A stretch of DNA of 64,000 nucleotides from Ensifer sp. MPMI2T (GCF_004827385.1 NZ_SRXN01000005.1:1-64000); one strand, 5' to 3'; numbered from the stretch's first letter, positions 48,311-58,070 are shown. Numbers and translations: made by a program. Notes: generated by a model not told the origin, from the sequence alone.

Positions 48311-48548
48311 AGGCCTCGTACTTTTTGCTAACGGATTGACGATTATTGATATTGCGGCATTGGCGCGGGATCAATTCCCTACCGGTGATTGCAACCCATT
48401 CTTTCATATGTGCTTGGCTATCGGCCGGCGAGGTATCGCCGCTGCGGCAAGCGGAGCGCGTCCATTTAACAGACGCGACAGGCGGGGCAGGAAGCTCGCT
48501 TGGGGCCTCTTGCGTTACTACTTCCCTGACGCGAATAGGTGCAGCGAC

Positions 48549-48686
48549 CTAGAATGGAGTCGGCGGTACGATACCCGGATAGTAGTCCCCTTCCCCGCGT
48601 TCGTACCGGTCGACCATGGTCGACCTTGAGGTTTGTGAGCACGCGCATAGTGCAGAAAGCGCTACCAACAACACGATCACGCGCAT
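48549..48686 (-). CDS. Tiny lipoprotein (45 residues), copy B
   Basis: ATG 48686 to TAG at 48549 encodes 45 residues: signal VIVLLVALSALCAC with lipobox LCAC (Cys 16), and mature sequence CSQTSRSTMVDRYERGEGDYYPGIVPPTPF. An aaggacgaagg sequence with usable Shine-Dalgarno character lies just upstream. It is a paralogue of the 36-residue lipoprotein at 48200-48310, differing by a nine-residue insertion and a slightly longer tail. Function unknown. Confidence 0.7.
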   Translation of the reverse strand: MRVIVLLVALSALCACSQTSRSTMVDRYERGEGDYYPGIVPPTPF

Positions 48687-48863
48687 AGACCTTCGTCCTT
48701 TCCTGGCTGAGTGACGTCCCCCGATGCTCTTGCATTTGCGCAGGATCTGGCGGCCTTTTCTTCATTGCGACTGTGATTGTACTATTTTGCTCAACCAACG
48801 GTATAGAAATATTTGCGAGCGAATGAGGCGGACGGTCGCAGCGGCTCGCCCGATTCCGGTTGC

Positions 48864-49805
48864 CTATTTTCCCTCGACCTCCTCCGCCCAGCTGTTCGCG
48901 CCGCTCTGGCCGTTGAGGAAGGGCAAGGCCGTTTCCAAAAGCTTCGGCGAGACGAAGATGTCGTAGTGCGTGAGACCGGGAAGTATCGCCAGCCGGTTCT
49001 TCGACATGTTCTCGCGCATCCAGCCGGCATCCTTCAGGCCACCGCCGAGCTTGTGGTAGAAATCGACGACGTGCTCCAGCCGGAACATATCGCTGTCACC
49101 ATAAATGAGCATGACCGGCATGGTGAGCTTGGCCACCGCTGCGGATCCGTCGTAGTCGCGTCGCATCAGGTTGCCCATCGCGTCGAGCAATTTCGGGAAT
49201 TCCGACACATCTGGTGCCACGGCGGCGTAGGACTTGTACATCGGCGTTTCCTTCATCATCTCGGCCGCGCCGGCGCCGACCTGGGCCTGTGCCGCGATTA
49301 TTTCCGGATAGAACCCATCCTTGGCGTAAGGCGTCGAGACCAGCACCAGTCGCCGCACGCTCTCCGGCACCCGCGCTGCCATCTGCAGGGCGACGCCGCC
49401 GCCCATCGAATAGCCGAGCACATCGATCTGTTCGTAGCCGAGTTCCTTTACGAGCACGCCCATGTCCGCCCCCATCGCAACGAGATCGATCGGGCGGTCG
49501 CCAAGCGGCGTACGGCCGTGTCCCTGGAGATCGACGCCGATCACCTGCCGGCTCTCGGCAAGCTTCGTGAGATTCGGGCCGAACATTTCGATAATCCCGA
49601 GACCGCCATGGAGCAGCAGCACCGGCTCGCCCTCGCCATAGACCTGGTAAAAATAATTGATGCCGTTGACGGTGAGATGCCCGCTCTTCGTCGGCGCCGT
49701 GTTTGCCGCCCGTTCCACTATCGTCTCCTCGGCGGCGCTTGTCGCGGGCGTGCACAATGCACCGATGGCTGCGACGATAAGGGTGATCAGGGTTGTCTTC
49801 GGCAT
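48864..49805 (-). CDS. Secreted alpha/beta hydrolase
   Basis: A 313-residue protein with a signal peptide (KTTLITLIVAAIGALCTPATSA, cut near residue 24). The alpha/beta hydrolase core has the oxyanion HGG motif in VLLLHGGLG, the nucleophile elbow GYSMGGGVAL, the acid Asp in LIYGDSDMF and the catalytic His in GLTHYDIF. Its closest resemblance is to fluoroacetate dehalogenase/esterase-type enzymes; the substrate is unknown. It is upstream of the tiny lipoproteins on the same strand, about 180 bp away. Confidence 0.9.
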   Translation of the reverse strand: MPKTTLITLIVAAIGALCTPATSAAEETIVERAANTAPTKSGHLTVNGINYFYQVYGEGEPVLLLHGGLGIIEMFGPNLTKLAESRQVIGVDLQGHGRTPLGDRPIDLVAMGADMGVLVKELGYEQIDVLGYSMGGGVALQMAARVPESVRRLVLVSTPYAKDGFYPEIIAAQAQVGAGAAEMMKETPMYKSYAAVAPDVSEFPKLLDAMGNLMRRDYDGSAAVAKLTMPVMLIYGDSDMFRLEHVVDFYHKLGGGLKDAGWMRENMSKNRLAILPGLTHYDIFVSPKLLETALPFLNGQSGANSWAEEVEGK

Positions 49806-49935
49806 GTCTCATCCTCCGTTTCAGGGCCGCCAAGGCGACGGGTCATGCCTCAAGGACGGCTCGGCGGATCACCTCCCGACAGCGCAGCGCAAGTTTTTGC
49901 CACACTGCCCTTCCCGTCGCTGCAAACGTTAAGAT

Positions 49936-50418
49936 TTGCATAAAATCCGCCCGCCCCTTTTCACCGCCCCGCAAGCGAAATCTGGCACAGAAGAAAGCTT
50001 GTTGAGGTTCGAAACGCGCGTGGGCGCCCACGAGGATATCTTGACCCAGGTCGTCACCATCTCCGCGACAACGGCGGCATACGCGGCGGAAGCCGTCAAG
50101 CCGTCCGCCCGCGTGCGTGGCGACGGTCCGACCGATGAGGCGATCACGCTGCTTTCGCTGCACAAACAGGAACAGGCCGCGCCAGCGCCAATAACGAAGG
50201 TCAAGGGCGCCCTGCCGCTCGGGCTGATGCTGATCAGCGCCGATGGCCGCCCGCCGCAAGAGACGCAGGCCGAGGCGCTCCGCCGATATCTCGAATACAT
50301 GCAGGACGATGAGCGCAGCGAGAAACAGCATCGCCGGCAGGAAGCACCTGCCGGCGATGAGAACGAAGCCGATGACGAGATCGCCGCGATCCTCGATCAG
50401 TTCATCCAGGGATCGTGA
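49936..50418 (+). CDS. Hypothetical protein, about 160 residues or less
   Basis: The frame is open from TTG 49936 to TGA 50418. The C-terminal half looks genuine: acidic and charged, with QEQAAPAPITKVKGALPLGLMLISADGR, then TQAEALRRYLEYMQDDERSEKQ and ending DEIAAILDQFIQGS. The N-terminus is uncertain; TTG 50002 or GTG 50022 are alternative starts, and no ATG occurs before residue 97. No domain or signal peptide was recognised. A minus-strand ORF overlaps it (49843-50472) but looks less coding. It converges on the PCu(A)C gene. Confidence 0.5.
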   Translation: MHKIRPPLFTAPQAKSGTEESLLRFETRVGAHEDILTQVVTISATTAAYAAEAVKPSARVRGDGPTDEAITLLSLHKQEQAAPAPITKVKGALPLGLMLISADGRPPQETQAEALRRYLEYMQDDERSEKQHRRQEAPAGDENEADDEIAAILDQFIQGS

Positions 50419-50425
50419 CGCGGTC

Positions 50426-51106
50426 CTAATTATGCTTGTGGCCACCGACGGCGGCGCCGACTGGCAGCACATAATCGACCTTGCCGGCCTTCTCGAAGGT
50501 GAGCATCACGGGCACGGTCTCGCCCTCGGCAAAGGGCTTCGTTACCTCCATGAACATCAGGTGCAGGCCGCCGCTCTTGAGTTCGACCGTCGCGCCTGCC
50601 GGAATGACGACGCCTTCCTCGAGCTTGCGCATCTTCATGACATCGTTTTCCATCTTCATTTCATGCATCTCTACCCGTCCTGCTGCCGGGCTTTCGACGG
50701 CCAGAAGCCGATCGTCGGCGCTGCCGCTGTTTTTGACGACAAGGCCGCCACCGCCGACCTTCGCGCCGGGCAGCATCGCCTTGATGGCGCCGCCGGAGAT
50801 TTCGAGGTCGCCGGCCTCGACTGGAGCACCGGCCGTCTGGTGACTGCCATGCTCGCCATGTCCCTTCGTGTTGCTTGCAAGCGTCACGGTTGCGGTCGGT
50901 GCGGGGCTTTTGAGATCATGGGTGCTCTGGCCCGCGGCCGCCACCTGGTCCCAGGCCACCTTGCCGTCGCAGCCGTGCGGCAGCTGGAGAACCGCCTCGA
51001 AGGTCGTTTCGGCGGGCGCACTGCCGGGTTCGAAAGTGGCGTGAGCATGCGCCATGGTGGCTGCGGTAAGGCTCAAGCCGGCGGCAAGCAGGGTGAATTT
51101 GGTCAT
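50426..51106 (-). CDS. YcnI (DUF1775)-PCu(A)C fusion, periplasmic copper protein, with shortened YcnI part
   Basis: A 226-residue exported protein. The signal peptide ends AHA, leaving His22 as mature N-terminus, the copper ligand in YcnI proteins. Residues 22-72 hold only the start (HATFEPG, QLPHGCDG) and the end (KVAWDQVAAAGQSTHDLKSPAP) of a YcnI domain. From about residue 97 a full PCu(A)C domain follows with likely copper ligands H148, M159, H182 and M184. PCu(A)C proteins deliver Cu(I) to cytochrome oxidase. ATG 51106 was chosen at the signal peptide. The upstream DUF2946 gene fits a copper theme. Confidence 0.86.
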   Translation of the reverse strand: MTKFTLLAAGLSLTAATMAHAHATFEPGSAPAETTFEAVLQLPHGCDGKVAWDQVAAAGQSTHDLKSPAPTATVTLASNTKGHGEHGSHQTAGAPVEAGDLEISGGAIKAMLPGAKVGGGGLVVKNSGSADDRLLAVESPAAGRVEMHEMKMENDVMKMRKLEEGVVIPAGATVELKSGGLHLMFMEVTKPFAEGETVPVMLTFEKAGKVDYVLPVGAAVGGHKHN

Positions 51107-51184
51107 GTCGTAATCTCCAAACCACGCGGGCCTTGGACCTTTGTGGTCACGCCGCATTGGCGGCTGAATGAAAAATGGAATGCG

Positions 51185-51592
51185 TCAGGAGAAGGTTACG
51201 ACAGATCTTGGCGGACCGCGTGACGGCGGGAGCAGCCGCAATGGGGTGAACGCCACTTCAGTCTTGATGACCGGTGCTTTGGTCAGCCAGTTGCCGTTTT
51301 CGGCCGGCGCGCTTTCCTGGGGCGGCGCCGGCCACAGCACCGATCCGGTCAGGCGGCAGGCTTCACAAACGGGGGCGATCTTGGGGGCTTTGTCCTGTCC
51401 GGCACCGTGATCGACACCGTCGGTGCCGAAGCAGATATCCGCGAATGTCCCGTCCGGCAGCAGATAGTCGGCAGCAGCCGCCGGGCCCAGCGTTTTGGAG
51501 AAAGCTGGCTTATGGGCGAAGGACAGGAGAACGAGCGCAAAGGCGGCGAGCAGCCGCACCGCAATCCGCCATTTATCCGCGCGCCTTGGCAT
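51185..51592 (-). CDS. DUF2946-like exported protein
   Basis: A 135-residue protein with one hydrophobic segment (AVRLLAAFALVLLSFAHKPAF, residues about 11-31) and a CEACRLTGSVLWPAPP motif in its middle, typical of DUF2946 proteins, which often neighbour copper chaperone genes. A second Cys is in DICFGTDG. ATG 51592 was chosen because gaggga precedes it. It is 78 bp upstream of the YcnI-PCu(A)C gene on the same strand, a likely operon. A role in metal handling is inferred from context and Cys/His content. Confidence 0.75.
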   Translation of the reverse strand: MPRRADKWRIAVRLLAAFALVLLSFAHKPAFSKTLGPAAAADYLLPDGTFADICFGTDGVDHGAGQDKAPKIAPVCEACRLTGSVLWPAPPQESAPAENGNWLTKAPVIKTEVAFTPLRLLPPSRGPPRSVVTFS

Positions 51593-51756
51593 GGTTCCCT
51601 CTTGGTCAGCCAATTCGTTATCGCTAGCCGACCAGAATTGCAAAGGCTGAATTGCCGCACGCTGTTAGCGGCGTGATGAAGCCACCGCGACAAAAATATG
51701 TTCGGTCGCGACATAGGCTCTTGCCAAGTTCCGGCCTTCGCCGTTATCTGGAGACG

Positions 51757-51915
51757 ATCTTGTTGGGAGAAACCGGTTCAATCCGGTGCCGAAGGAGCAA
51801 CCGCCCCGGAAACTCTCAGGCCAAAGGACCAGCAAGATGCCGGTAGGACTCTGGAGAGAAGCGGTCACGCTCGCCGAAGGGATAACAATCTCAGGCAAAG
51901 GGACAGAGGGGGCTC
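51757..51915 (+). promoter_or_regulatory. Tandem glycine riboswitch
   Basis: Two glycine aptamers in series. The first has tgggagaaacc, then gccgaaggagcaa and aactctcaggccaaagga; the second has tctggagagaagcgg, then cgccgaagggataa and atctcaggcaaagggaca. This is the conserved core order of gcvT-motif aptamers. The array ends about 68 nt before the gcvT start, placing the gcvTHP operon under glycine activation. Confidence 0.95.
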
Positions 51916-51982
51916 AAATTTCTCGGCGTTTGACGCCGGTAGTGTGAGCCGGCGCGGGATGCGCCAGACCTGGAGGCCGGAT

Positions 51983-53122
51983 TTGGAAGATATTTCCCAT
52001 TTGAAGCACACGCCGCTGCACGCGTTGCACCTTTCGCTCGGTGCGCGCATGGTGCCCTTTGCCGGCTATGACATGCCGGTGCAATACCCGGACGGCGTGC
52101 TCAAGGAACACCTGCACACCCGCGCCGCAGCGGGCCTCTTCGATGTGTCGCATATGGGCCAGATCGTCGTCCGGCCGAAGTCCGGTCGCATGGAGGACGC
52201 GGCGCTGGCGCTCGAAAAGCTGGTGCCTGTTGATATCCTTGGCCTGGCGGAGGGCCGCCAGCGCTATGGCCTGTTCACCAACGACGAAGGCGGCATCCTG
52301 GACGACCTGATGATCACCAATCGCGGCGATCATTTCTTCCTCGTGGTCAATGCCGCCTGCAAGGAAGCGGATTTCGCACACTTGAAGAAGGGCCTCGGCG
52401 CTACCTGCGACGTCGAGATGCTGGATGACCGCGCCCTCGTTGCGCTGCAGGGACCGCGGGCAGAAGCTGTGCTTTGCGAACTCTGGGCAGATGTCGCCTC
52501 CATGCGGTTCATGGATGTGGCAGAGGCCGACCTCCACGACGTTACCTGCATCATTTCCCGCTCCGGCTATACCGGCGAGGACGGTTTTGAAATCTCGATC
52601 CCGGCCAAATCGGCCGTCGACGTCACCCAGCGCCTGCTCGAACATCCGGACGTCATGCCGATCGGTCTCGGCGCGCGCGATTCACTTCGCCTTGAGGCGG
52701 GTCTTTGTCTTTATGGCAACGACATTGACACGGGCACGACGCCGGTCGAGGCCGCACTCGAATGGGCGATCCAGAAGAGCCGCCGTTCGGGCGGCGATCG
52801 TGCCGGGGGGTTCCCGGGAGCCGAGCGCGTCCTCGCCGAGTTGGCCAATGGTGCCAAGCGGCGCCGTGTCGGGTTGAAGCCTGAGGGCCGCGCGCCGGTT
52901 CGTGGCGGCGCCAAGGTTTACGCGGATGCCGAAGGTAAGGTGGCGGTGGGGACAGTCACCTCCGGCGGCTTCGGCCCGAGCGTCGATGGCCCGATTGCCA
53001 TGGGCTATGTCGACGCCGCCCAGGCCGGAAATGGCACGAAACTTTACGCGGAGGTGCGGGGCAAATATCTGCCGCTGACCGTCACCGCCCTGCCCTTTGT
53101 GAAACAAACCTACAAACGCTGA
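51983..53122 (+). CDS. gcvT: Glycine cleavage system aminomethyltransferase (T protein)
   Basis: GcvT transfers the methylene group from the lipoyl arm of GcvH to tetrahydrofolate and releases ammonia. The 379-residue protein shows [37 protein letters not shown], the folate-site Asp in [23 protein letters not shown] and [21 protein letters not shown] 51983 is preferred: ctggagg lies 6-10 bp upstream and the family starts here. ATG 51959 is possible, but its leader lacks a ribosome site. Confidence 0.95.
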   Translation: MEDISHLKHTPLHALHLSLGARMVPFAGYDMPVQYPDGVLKEHLHTRAAAGLFDVSHMGQIVVRPKSGRMEDAALALEKLVPVDILGLAEGRQRYGLFTNDEGGILDDLMITNRGDHFFLVVNAACKEADFAHLKKGLGATCDVEMLDDRALVALQGPRAEAVLCELWADVASMRFMDVAEADLHDVTCIISRSGYTGEDGFEISIPAKSAVDVTQRLLEHPDVMPIGLGARDSLRLEAGLCLYGNDIDTGTTPVEAALEWAIQKSRRSGGDRAGGFPGAERVLAELANGAKRRRVGLKPEGRAPVRGGAKVYADAEGKVAVGTVTSGGFGPSVDGPIAMGYVDAAQAGNGTKLYAEVRGKYLPLTVTALPFVKQTYKR

Positions 53123-53138
53123 TCAGGAGAGAGCGCCC

Positions 53139-53501
53139 ATGCTAAAATTCACCGAGGAACACGAGTGGCTGAAGATCGAAGGTGATGTCGCAACCGTCGG
53201 CATCACCGAGCATGCAGCCGGGCAGCTCGGCGATCTCGTCTTCGTGGAACTGCCGGAGGCCGGGGCCTCCTTCGCAAAGGGCGATTCGGCGGCAACCGTC
53301 GAATCCGTCAAGGCGGCCTCCGACGTCTATTGTCCGCTCGACGGAGAGATCATCGAAGTCAACCAAGCGATCGTCGACGACCCGTCGCTCGTCAACAGCG
53401 ATCCGCAGGGCGCCGCCTGGTTCTTCAAGCTAAAGCTCGCCGATCCGAGCGCCGCCAACGCCCTTCTCGATGAGGCCGCCTACAAGGAGCTCGTCGCCTG
53501 A
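53139..53501 (+). CDS. gcvH: Glycine cleavage system lipoyl carrier protein (H protein)
   Basis: The 120-residue H protein shuttles the aminomethyl group between GcvP, GcvT and lipoamide dehydrogenase. The lipoylation site is K58 in [40 protein letters not shown] opens the hybrid-motif domain. It lies 16 bp after gcvT, and its TGA overlaps the gcvP ATG by one base, indicating translational coupling. Confidence 0.97.
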   Translation: MLKFTEEHEWLKIEGDVATVGITEHAAGQLGDLVFVELPEAGASFAKGDSAATVESVKAASDVYCPLDGEIIEVNQAIVDDPSLVNSDPQGAAWFFKLKLADPSAANALLDEAAYKELVA

Positions 53502-56365
53502 TGAGCATGCCCAAGGACTTCACCTTTACCGACTATAAGCCTTACGACTTCGCCAATCGGCGTCACATTGGTCCCTCGCCTGCGGAAATGGAGGAGATGC
53601 TGAGGGTCGTCGGCTATCCGAGCCTCGAGGCCCTCATCGACGACACGGTCCCGCCCGCGATCCGTCAAAAGACGCCGCTCGTCTGGGGTACGCCGATGAC
53701 CGAGCGCGAGGCGCTCGACAAGCTGCGCGAAACGGCGAACCGCAATCAGAAACTCGTCTCGCTGATCGGCCAGGGCTATTACGGCACGATCACGCCGCCG
53801 GTCATCCAGCGCAACATTCTGGAAAATCCGGCCTGGTACACGGCCTACACGCCCTATCAGCCCGAAATCAGCCAAGGCCGGCTCGAGGCCCTGCTCAATT
53901 ACCAGACCATGGTCTGCGACCTGACCGGCCTCGATGTCGCGAATGCTTCGCTGCTCGACGAGGCGACGGCCGCCGCGGAAGCCATGGCCATGGCGGAGCG
54001 TGTCGCGAAATCCAAGGCGAAGACGTTCTTCGTCGACGAGAATTGCCATCCGCAGACGATCGCGCTCCTGAAGACGCGCGCCGCGCCGCTCGGCTGGCAT
54101 GTGGTCGTCGGCGACCCCTTCGCGGATCTCGATGCCGCCAATGTCTTCGGCGCAATCTTCCAGTATCCGGGCACCTATGGCCACGTTCGCGATTTCACGA
54201 CGCTGATCGCCACGCTGCACGAACAGGGCGCGATCGCCGCTGTTGGCGCCGACCCGCTGGCGTTGGCGCTTCTCAAGTCGCCTGGTGAGATGGGCGCCGA
54301 TATCGCCATCGGCTCGACGCAGCGCTTCGGCGTGCCGGTTGGCTATGGCGGTCCGCACGCGGCCTATATGGCGGTGAAGGATGCCTATAAGCGCTCGATG
54401 CCGGGCCGGCTTGTCGGCGTTTCCGTCGATTCGCGCGGCAACCGCGCCTACCGTCTGTCGCTGCAGACGCGCGAACAGCACATTCGCCGCGAAAAAGCGA
54501 CGTCCAACATCTGCACGGCGCAGGTGCTGCTTGCCGTGATGGCGTCGATGTATGCCGTTTTTCATGGCCCGAAGGGTATCAAGGCGATCGCCCAGAGCGT
54601 TCACCAGAAGACGGTGCGTCTCGCCATGGGCCTGGAAAAGCTTGGCTATACCGTTGAGCCGGACGTCTTCTTCGACACGATCACGGTCGAGGTCGGCAAG
54701 CTGCAGGGCATTATCTTGAAGACGGCGGTGGCCGAGGAAGTGAACCTTCGCAAGATCGGGAACACGAAGATCGGCATCAGCCTCGACGAGCGCTCGCGGC
54801 CGGTGACGCTCGAAGCCGTCTGGCGCGCCTTCGGCGGCGATTTCAAGGTGGAAGAGTTCGAGCCGGGCTATCGCCTGCCGCAGCCGTTGCTGCGCACCAG
54901 CGAATACCTGACCCATCCGATCTTCCACATGAACCGTGCCGAAAGCGAGATGACGCGCTACATCCGCCGCCTCGCCGACCGCGACCTCGCGCTCGACCGG
55001 GCGATGATCCCGCTCGGCTCCTGCACGATGAAGCTCAACGCAACGGCGGAAATGCTGCCAATCAGCTGGCCGGAGTTTTCCGAAATTCATCCCTTCGCTC
55101 CGGCGGACCAGGCGCTCGGCTATCGCCACATGATCGAGGACCTGTCGCAAAAACTTTGCGCCGTCACCGGCTATGACGCGATTTCGATGCAGCCGAACTC
55201 GGGTGCACAAGGTGAATACGCCGGGCTTCTGGCGATTCGCGCCTATCACATCGCCAACGGCAATGGCCATCGCGACGTCTGCCTCATTCCGACCTCGGCG
55301 CACGGCACAAACCCGGCCTCCGCGCAGATGGCCGGGATGAAGGTGGTGGTCGTCAAGGTCAGCGACATCGGCGAAATCGACATGGACGATTTCCGTGCCA
55401 AAGCCGAGCAATATGCCGACAATCTCTCCTGCTGCATGATCACCTACCCGTCCACGCACGGCGTATTCGAGGAAAACGTGCGTGAAGTCTGTGAGGTCGT
55501 CCACAAGCACGGCGGCCAGGTCTATCTGGATGGCGCCAACATGAATGCCATGGTCGGCCTTGCCCGGCCCGGCGACGTCGGCTCCGACGTCAGCCACCTG
55601 AACCTGCACAAGACTTTCTGCATTCCGCACGGCGGCGGCGGCCCGGGCATGGGGCCGATCGGCGTGAAGGCGCATCTTGCTCCCTTCCTTCCGGGCCATC
55701 CGGAAACGGACGGTCATGAAGGCGCGGTGTCGGCGGCTCCTTTCGGTTCGGCTTCGATCCTGCCTATTTCCTGGAGCTACTGCCTGATGATGGGTGGCGA
55801 AGGCCTCACCCAGGCGACCAAGGTGGCGATCCTCAACGCCAACTATATCGCCACGCGGCTGAAGGGCGCCTACGACGTGCTCTACAAGTCGGCCAAGGGC
55901 CGTGTCGCGCATGAATGCATCATCGACACGCGTCCGCTCGCCGACAGCGCAGGCGTGACGGTCGATGATGTCGCCAAGCGTCTGATCGATTGCGGCTTCC
56001 ATGCGCCAACCATGAGCTGGCCGGTAGCCGGAACGCTGATGATCGAGCCGACCGAGTCCGAAACCAAGGCCGAACTCGACCGTTTCTGCGATGCAATGCT
56101 GGCTATCCGCGAAGAGGCCCGCGCCATCGAGGAAGGCCGGATGGACAAGGTCAACAATCCGCTGAAGAACGCGCCGCATACGGTCGAAGACCTCGTCGGC
56201 GATTGGGACCGGCCCTATTCGCGTGAGCAGGCCTGCTTCCCGCCGGGAGCCTTCCGTGTCGACAAATACTGGTCGCCGGTCAACCGCGTCGACAACGTCT
56301 ACGGCGATCGCCATCTCGTCTGCACCTGCCCGCCAATCGAAAGCTACGCGGAAGCGGCGGAATGA
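53501..56365 (+). CDS. gcvP: Glycine dehydrogenase (decarboxylating), P protein
   Basis: The 954-residue, PLP-dependent P protein decarboxylates glycine and loads the aminomethyl group onto GcvH. It is the fused alpha-beta form: an N-terminal half beginning [17 protein letters not shown] and a C-terminal half with the PLP-binding Lys in [35 protein letters not shown] marks the half boundary. A glycine-rich tract and all catalytic segments are intact. gcvTHP is complete, so serine-glycine interconversion and one-carbon supply are supported here. Confidence 0.97.
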   Translation: MSMPKDFTFTDYKPYDFANRRHIGPSPAEMEEMLRVVGYPSLEALIDDTVPPAIRQKTPLVWGTPMTEREALDKLRETANRNQKLVSLIGQGYYGTITPPVIQRNILENPAWYTAYTPYQPEISQGRLEALLNYQTMVCDLTGLDVANASLLDEATAAAEAMAMAERVAKSKAKTFFVDENCHPQTIALLKTRAAPLGWHVVVGDPFADLDAANVFGAIFQYPGTYGHVRDFTTLIATLHEQGAIAAVGADPLALALLKSPGEMGADIAIGSTQRFGVPVGYGGPHAAYMAVKDAYKRSMPGRLVGVSVDSRGNRAYRLSLQTREQHIRREKATSNICTAQVLLAVMASMYAVFHGPKGIKAIAQSVHQKTVRLAMGLEKLGYTVEPDVFFDTITVEVGKLQGIILKTAVAEEVNLRKIGNTKIGISLDERSRPVTLEAVWRAFGGDFKVEEFEPGYRLPQPLLRTSEYLTHPIFHMNRAESEMTRYIRRLADRDLALDRAMIPLGSCTMKLNATAEMLPISWPEFSEIHPFAPADQALGYRHMIEDLSQKLCAVTGYDAISMQPNSGAQGEYAGLLAIRAYHIANGNGHRDVCLIPTSAHGTNPASAQMAGMKVVVVKVSDIGEIDMDDFRAKAEQYADNLSCCMITYPSTHGVFEENVREVCEVVHKHGGQVYLDGANMNAMVGLARPGDVGSDVSHLNLHKTFCIPHGGGGPGMGPIGVKAHLAPFLPGHPETDGHEGAVSAAPFGSASILPISWSYCLMMGGEGLTQATKVAILNANYIATRLKGAYDVLYKSAKGRVAHECIIDTRPLADSAGVTVDDVAKRLIDCGFHAPTMSWPVAGTLMIEPTESETKAELDRFCDAMLAIREEARAIEEGRMDKVNNPLKNAPHTVEDLVGDWDRPYSREQACFPPGAFRVDKYWSPVNRVDNVYGDRHLVCTCPPIESYAEAAE

Positions 56366-56370
56366 TGTGA

Positions 56371-56402
56371 GGCGGCGGGGCGTGCCTCGTGCACGCCCGC
56401 CG
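56371..56402 (+). terminator. GC-rich hairpin after gcvP
   Basis: ggcgtgc (56379-56385) and gcacgcc (56391-56397) with a ctcgt loop, extended by cgg/ccg pairing outside. No T-tract follows. It begins 6 bp after the gcvP stop. Confidence 0.45.
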
Positions 56403-56585
56403 GAACGTCAAACGACATGGCGGTGTTGAGAGCGACAATGCCGGTGGGTCCCAGCCCTCAAACCGACATGCGGAATATTTTCTGTCGTAAATGCCTCTCG
56501 CGAAGTTCCAACTTTTTGCGAGAGACTTCGGCCTCGGCGATTTTGTGCGAAACTTGGTGGTTTCGCATAGGAAAAGCCGCGTCGT

Positions 56586-57122
56586 CTATTGCGTCAGGCG
56601 ATGCGCGCCGCTTTCCACAGCCTTGCTGACCGCGCCAAGAACGTCCTCCGGAGTGTGCGCATCGATCGGCAGAGCATGCCGGTCGAACTGGCCTAGCGAT
56701 GAGAATTGCTTATGGAGTTCCGTGATTGGAGCGGGATCGGTCAACGTGTCCCCGCCGCGCTCCCGGCACCGTCGGATAGCGACATCGAGGGGTGGACGGA
56801 GAACCACATAGTGAACCGGCACGGCGATTTTCTTGAACGGAGCGAGGAACCACGGCCCGACGATGCCATCCACGATCACAAAAAAGCCGCCGCTAGCATA
56901 GCCTTCGGCGGCCTGCGCCAGCACATCAACAACGACAGTGTTCTGATCATGAGCTTCCGGCAGATAGGGCTGAATCGCTCCATTCTTGATGAAATGCCAG
57001 AAGTCATCGGAATGGAGATGAACCTTAGATGATCCGGGTTCTCTGGCGAGCGCCTGTGCTGCCGTGGTTTTGCCGGAACCGGGAGGCCCGGTCAGTATGA
57101 GTATTTCGCCCGAGTGATTCAT
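56586..57122 (-). CDS. P-loop kinase-like ATP-binding protein (AAA_33 type)
   Basis: A 178-residue protein with Walker A GPPGSGKTT (residues about 12-20), a DDFW substrate-type motif (HLHSDDFWHF), a Walker-B-like FFVIVDGIVGPWF and an arginine-rich lid (AIRRCRERGGD). This resembles shikimate-kinase-like or AAA_33 small-molecule kinases, some of which are chloramphenicol-phosphotransferase-like. ATG 57122 was chosen over 57146 because the P-loop fold begins soon after it. The substrate is unknown. It precedes no obvious partner; sufA is next upstream. Confidence 0.82.
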   Translation of the reverse strand: MNHSGEILILTGPPGSGKTTAAQALAREPGSSKVHLHSDDFWHFIKNGAIQPYLPEAHDQNTVVVDVLAQAAEGYASGGFFVIVDGIVGPWFLAPFKKIAVPVHYVVLRPPLDVAIRRCRERGGDTLTDPAPITELHKQFSSLGQFDRHALPIDAHTPEDVLGAVSKAVESGAHRLTQ

Positions 57123-57199
57123 GCGCGGCCATCTCAGCTTCCACATTTCGGTTAAGGGCTGGTTGGAGCCGGAGCCGAGCTTTTCAGTTTAAGAAGTGG

Positions 57200-57592
57200 T
57201 CAGTTCGCGCGAACGACGGCATCGCCGCGGGCGGCCAGCGCAGCAAGATCGGCCGGCTTCAGTTCGACGGACTCGCCGCAGCCGCAGGCGGATGTCTGGT
57301 TGGGGTTGTTGAAGGTGAAGCCGGAGCGCAACGGCGTCACTTCGAAATCCATCTGAGTGCCAAGCAGGTAGAGCACGGCCTCGGGCGCGACCCAGACCCT
57401 TGCATCGAGATGCTCGACCAGGTCGTCCTTGCTGTTGGGCTCGGTCACCAGATCGACGGCATATTCCATGCCGGCGCAGCCGCCCTTCTTGATGCTCAAG
57501 CGGATGCCCTTGGCATCGCCTCCAGCACTCTCGACGATCGCCCGCACGCGGCCTGCGGCCGCATCGGTCAAGCTCATCACGGCAAAGCCCAT
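57200..57592 (-). CDS. sufA: A-type iron-sulfur cluster carrier
   Basis: A 130-residue A-type carrier that accepts a cluster from SufBCD and passes it to apo-proteins. The three ligands are the Cys in KKGGCAGMEYAVDL and the pair in TSACGCGESV. ATG 57592 was chosen because aaggagaag precedes it; ATG 57610 adds six residues. It is the last suf gene, 97 bp downstream of the sufT-like gene. Confidence 0.93.
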   Translation of the reverse strand: MGFAVMSLTDAAAGRVRAIVESAGGDAKGIRLSIKKGGCAGMEYAVDLVTEPNSKDDLVEHLDARVWVAPEAVLYLLGTQMDFEVTPLRSGFTFNNPNQTSACGCGESVELKPADLAALAARGDAVVRAN

Positions 57593-57689
57593 CGGCTTCT
57601 TCTCCTTCATATCACCGGGGTAAAGGCCCGGCGCTTTCCAGAATCTAATGTAATGCCCGCGTCTTAACGGATCAATATCACGCCGAAGC

Positions 57690-58070
57690 TCAGTACCAGC
57701 CGAGCGCGACCTGCGCCTCTTCCGACATGCGGTCCGGTGTCCACGGCGGGTCGAAGGTCATTGTTACCTCGACACCAGAAACGCCCTCAACGGCGCCGAC
57801 AGCGTTCTCGACCCAGCCCGGCATCTCACCCGCAACGGGGCAGCCGGGCGCTGTCAGCGTCATGTCGATCTTCACCATTCGGTCGTCTTCGATGTCGATC
57901 TTGTAGATGAGACCGAGTTCAAAGATATCGGCCGGGATTTCCGGGTCGTAGACCGTCTTGAGCGCCGCGATGATGTCGTCGCTAAGGCGCGCCAATTCCT
58001 CGGCCGGAATGGCCGAGTGAACGATGCCTTCGCGGACATCGATCTTTTCTTCCGTCGCATCGAGACTCAT
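57690..58070 (-). CDS. sufT: SufT-like MIP18/DUF59 iron-sulfur maturation protein
   Basis: A 126-residue DUF59-family protein. The central VYDPEIPADIFELGLIYKIDIED and the LTAPGCPVAGEMP motif with its conserved Cys are diagnostic, and the C-terminus VEVTMTFDPPWTPDRMSEEAQ fits the SUF-associated branch (SufT/YitW-like). Such proteins assist cluster maturation when demand is high. It lies between sufS and sufA in the operon. Confidence 0.9.
   Translation of the reverse strand: MSLDATEEKIDVREGIVHSAIPAEELARLSDDIIAALKTVYDPEIPADIFELGLIYKIDIEDDRMVKIDMTLTAPGCPVAGEMPGWVENAVGAVEGVSGVEVTMTFDPPWTPDRMSEEAQVALGWY

Noticed and set aside
49843-50472. Minus-strand 209-residue ORF overlapping the hypothetical gene at 49936
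   Set aside because: It overlaps the C-terminal codons of PCu(A)C and lacks a ribosome site; the plus-strand frame has the more protein-like composition.
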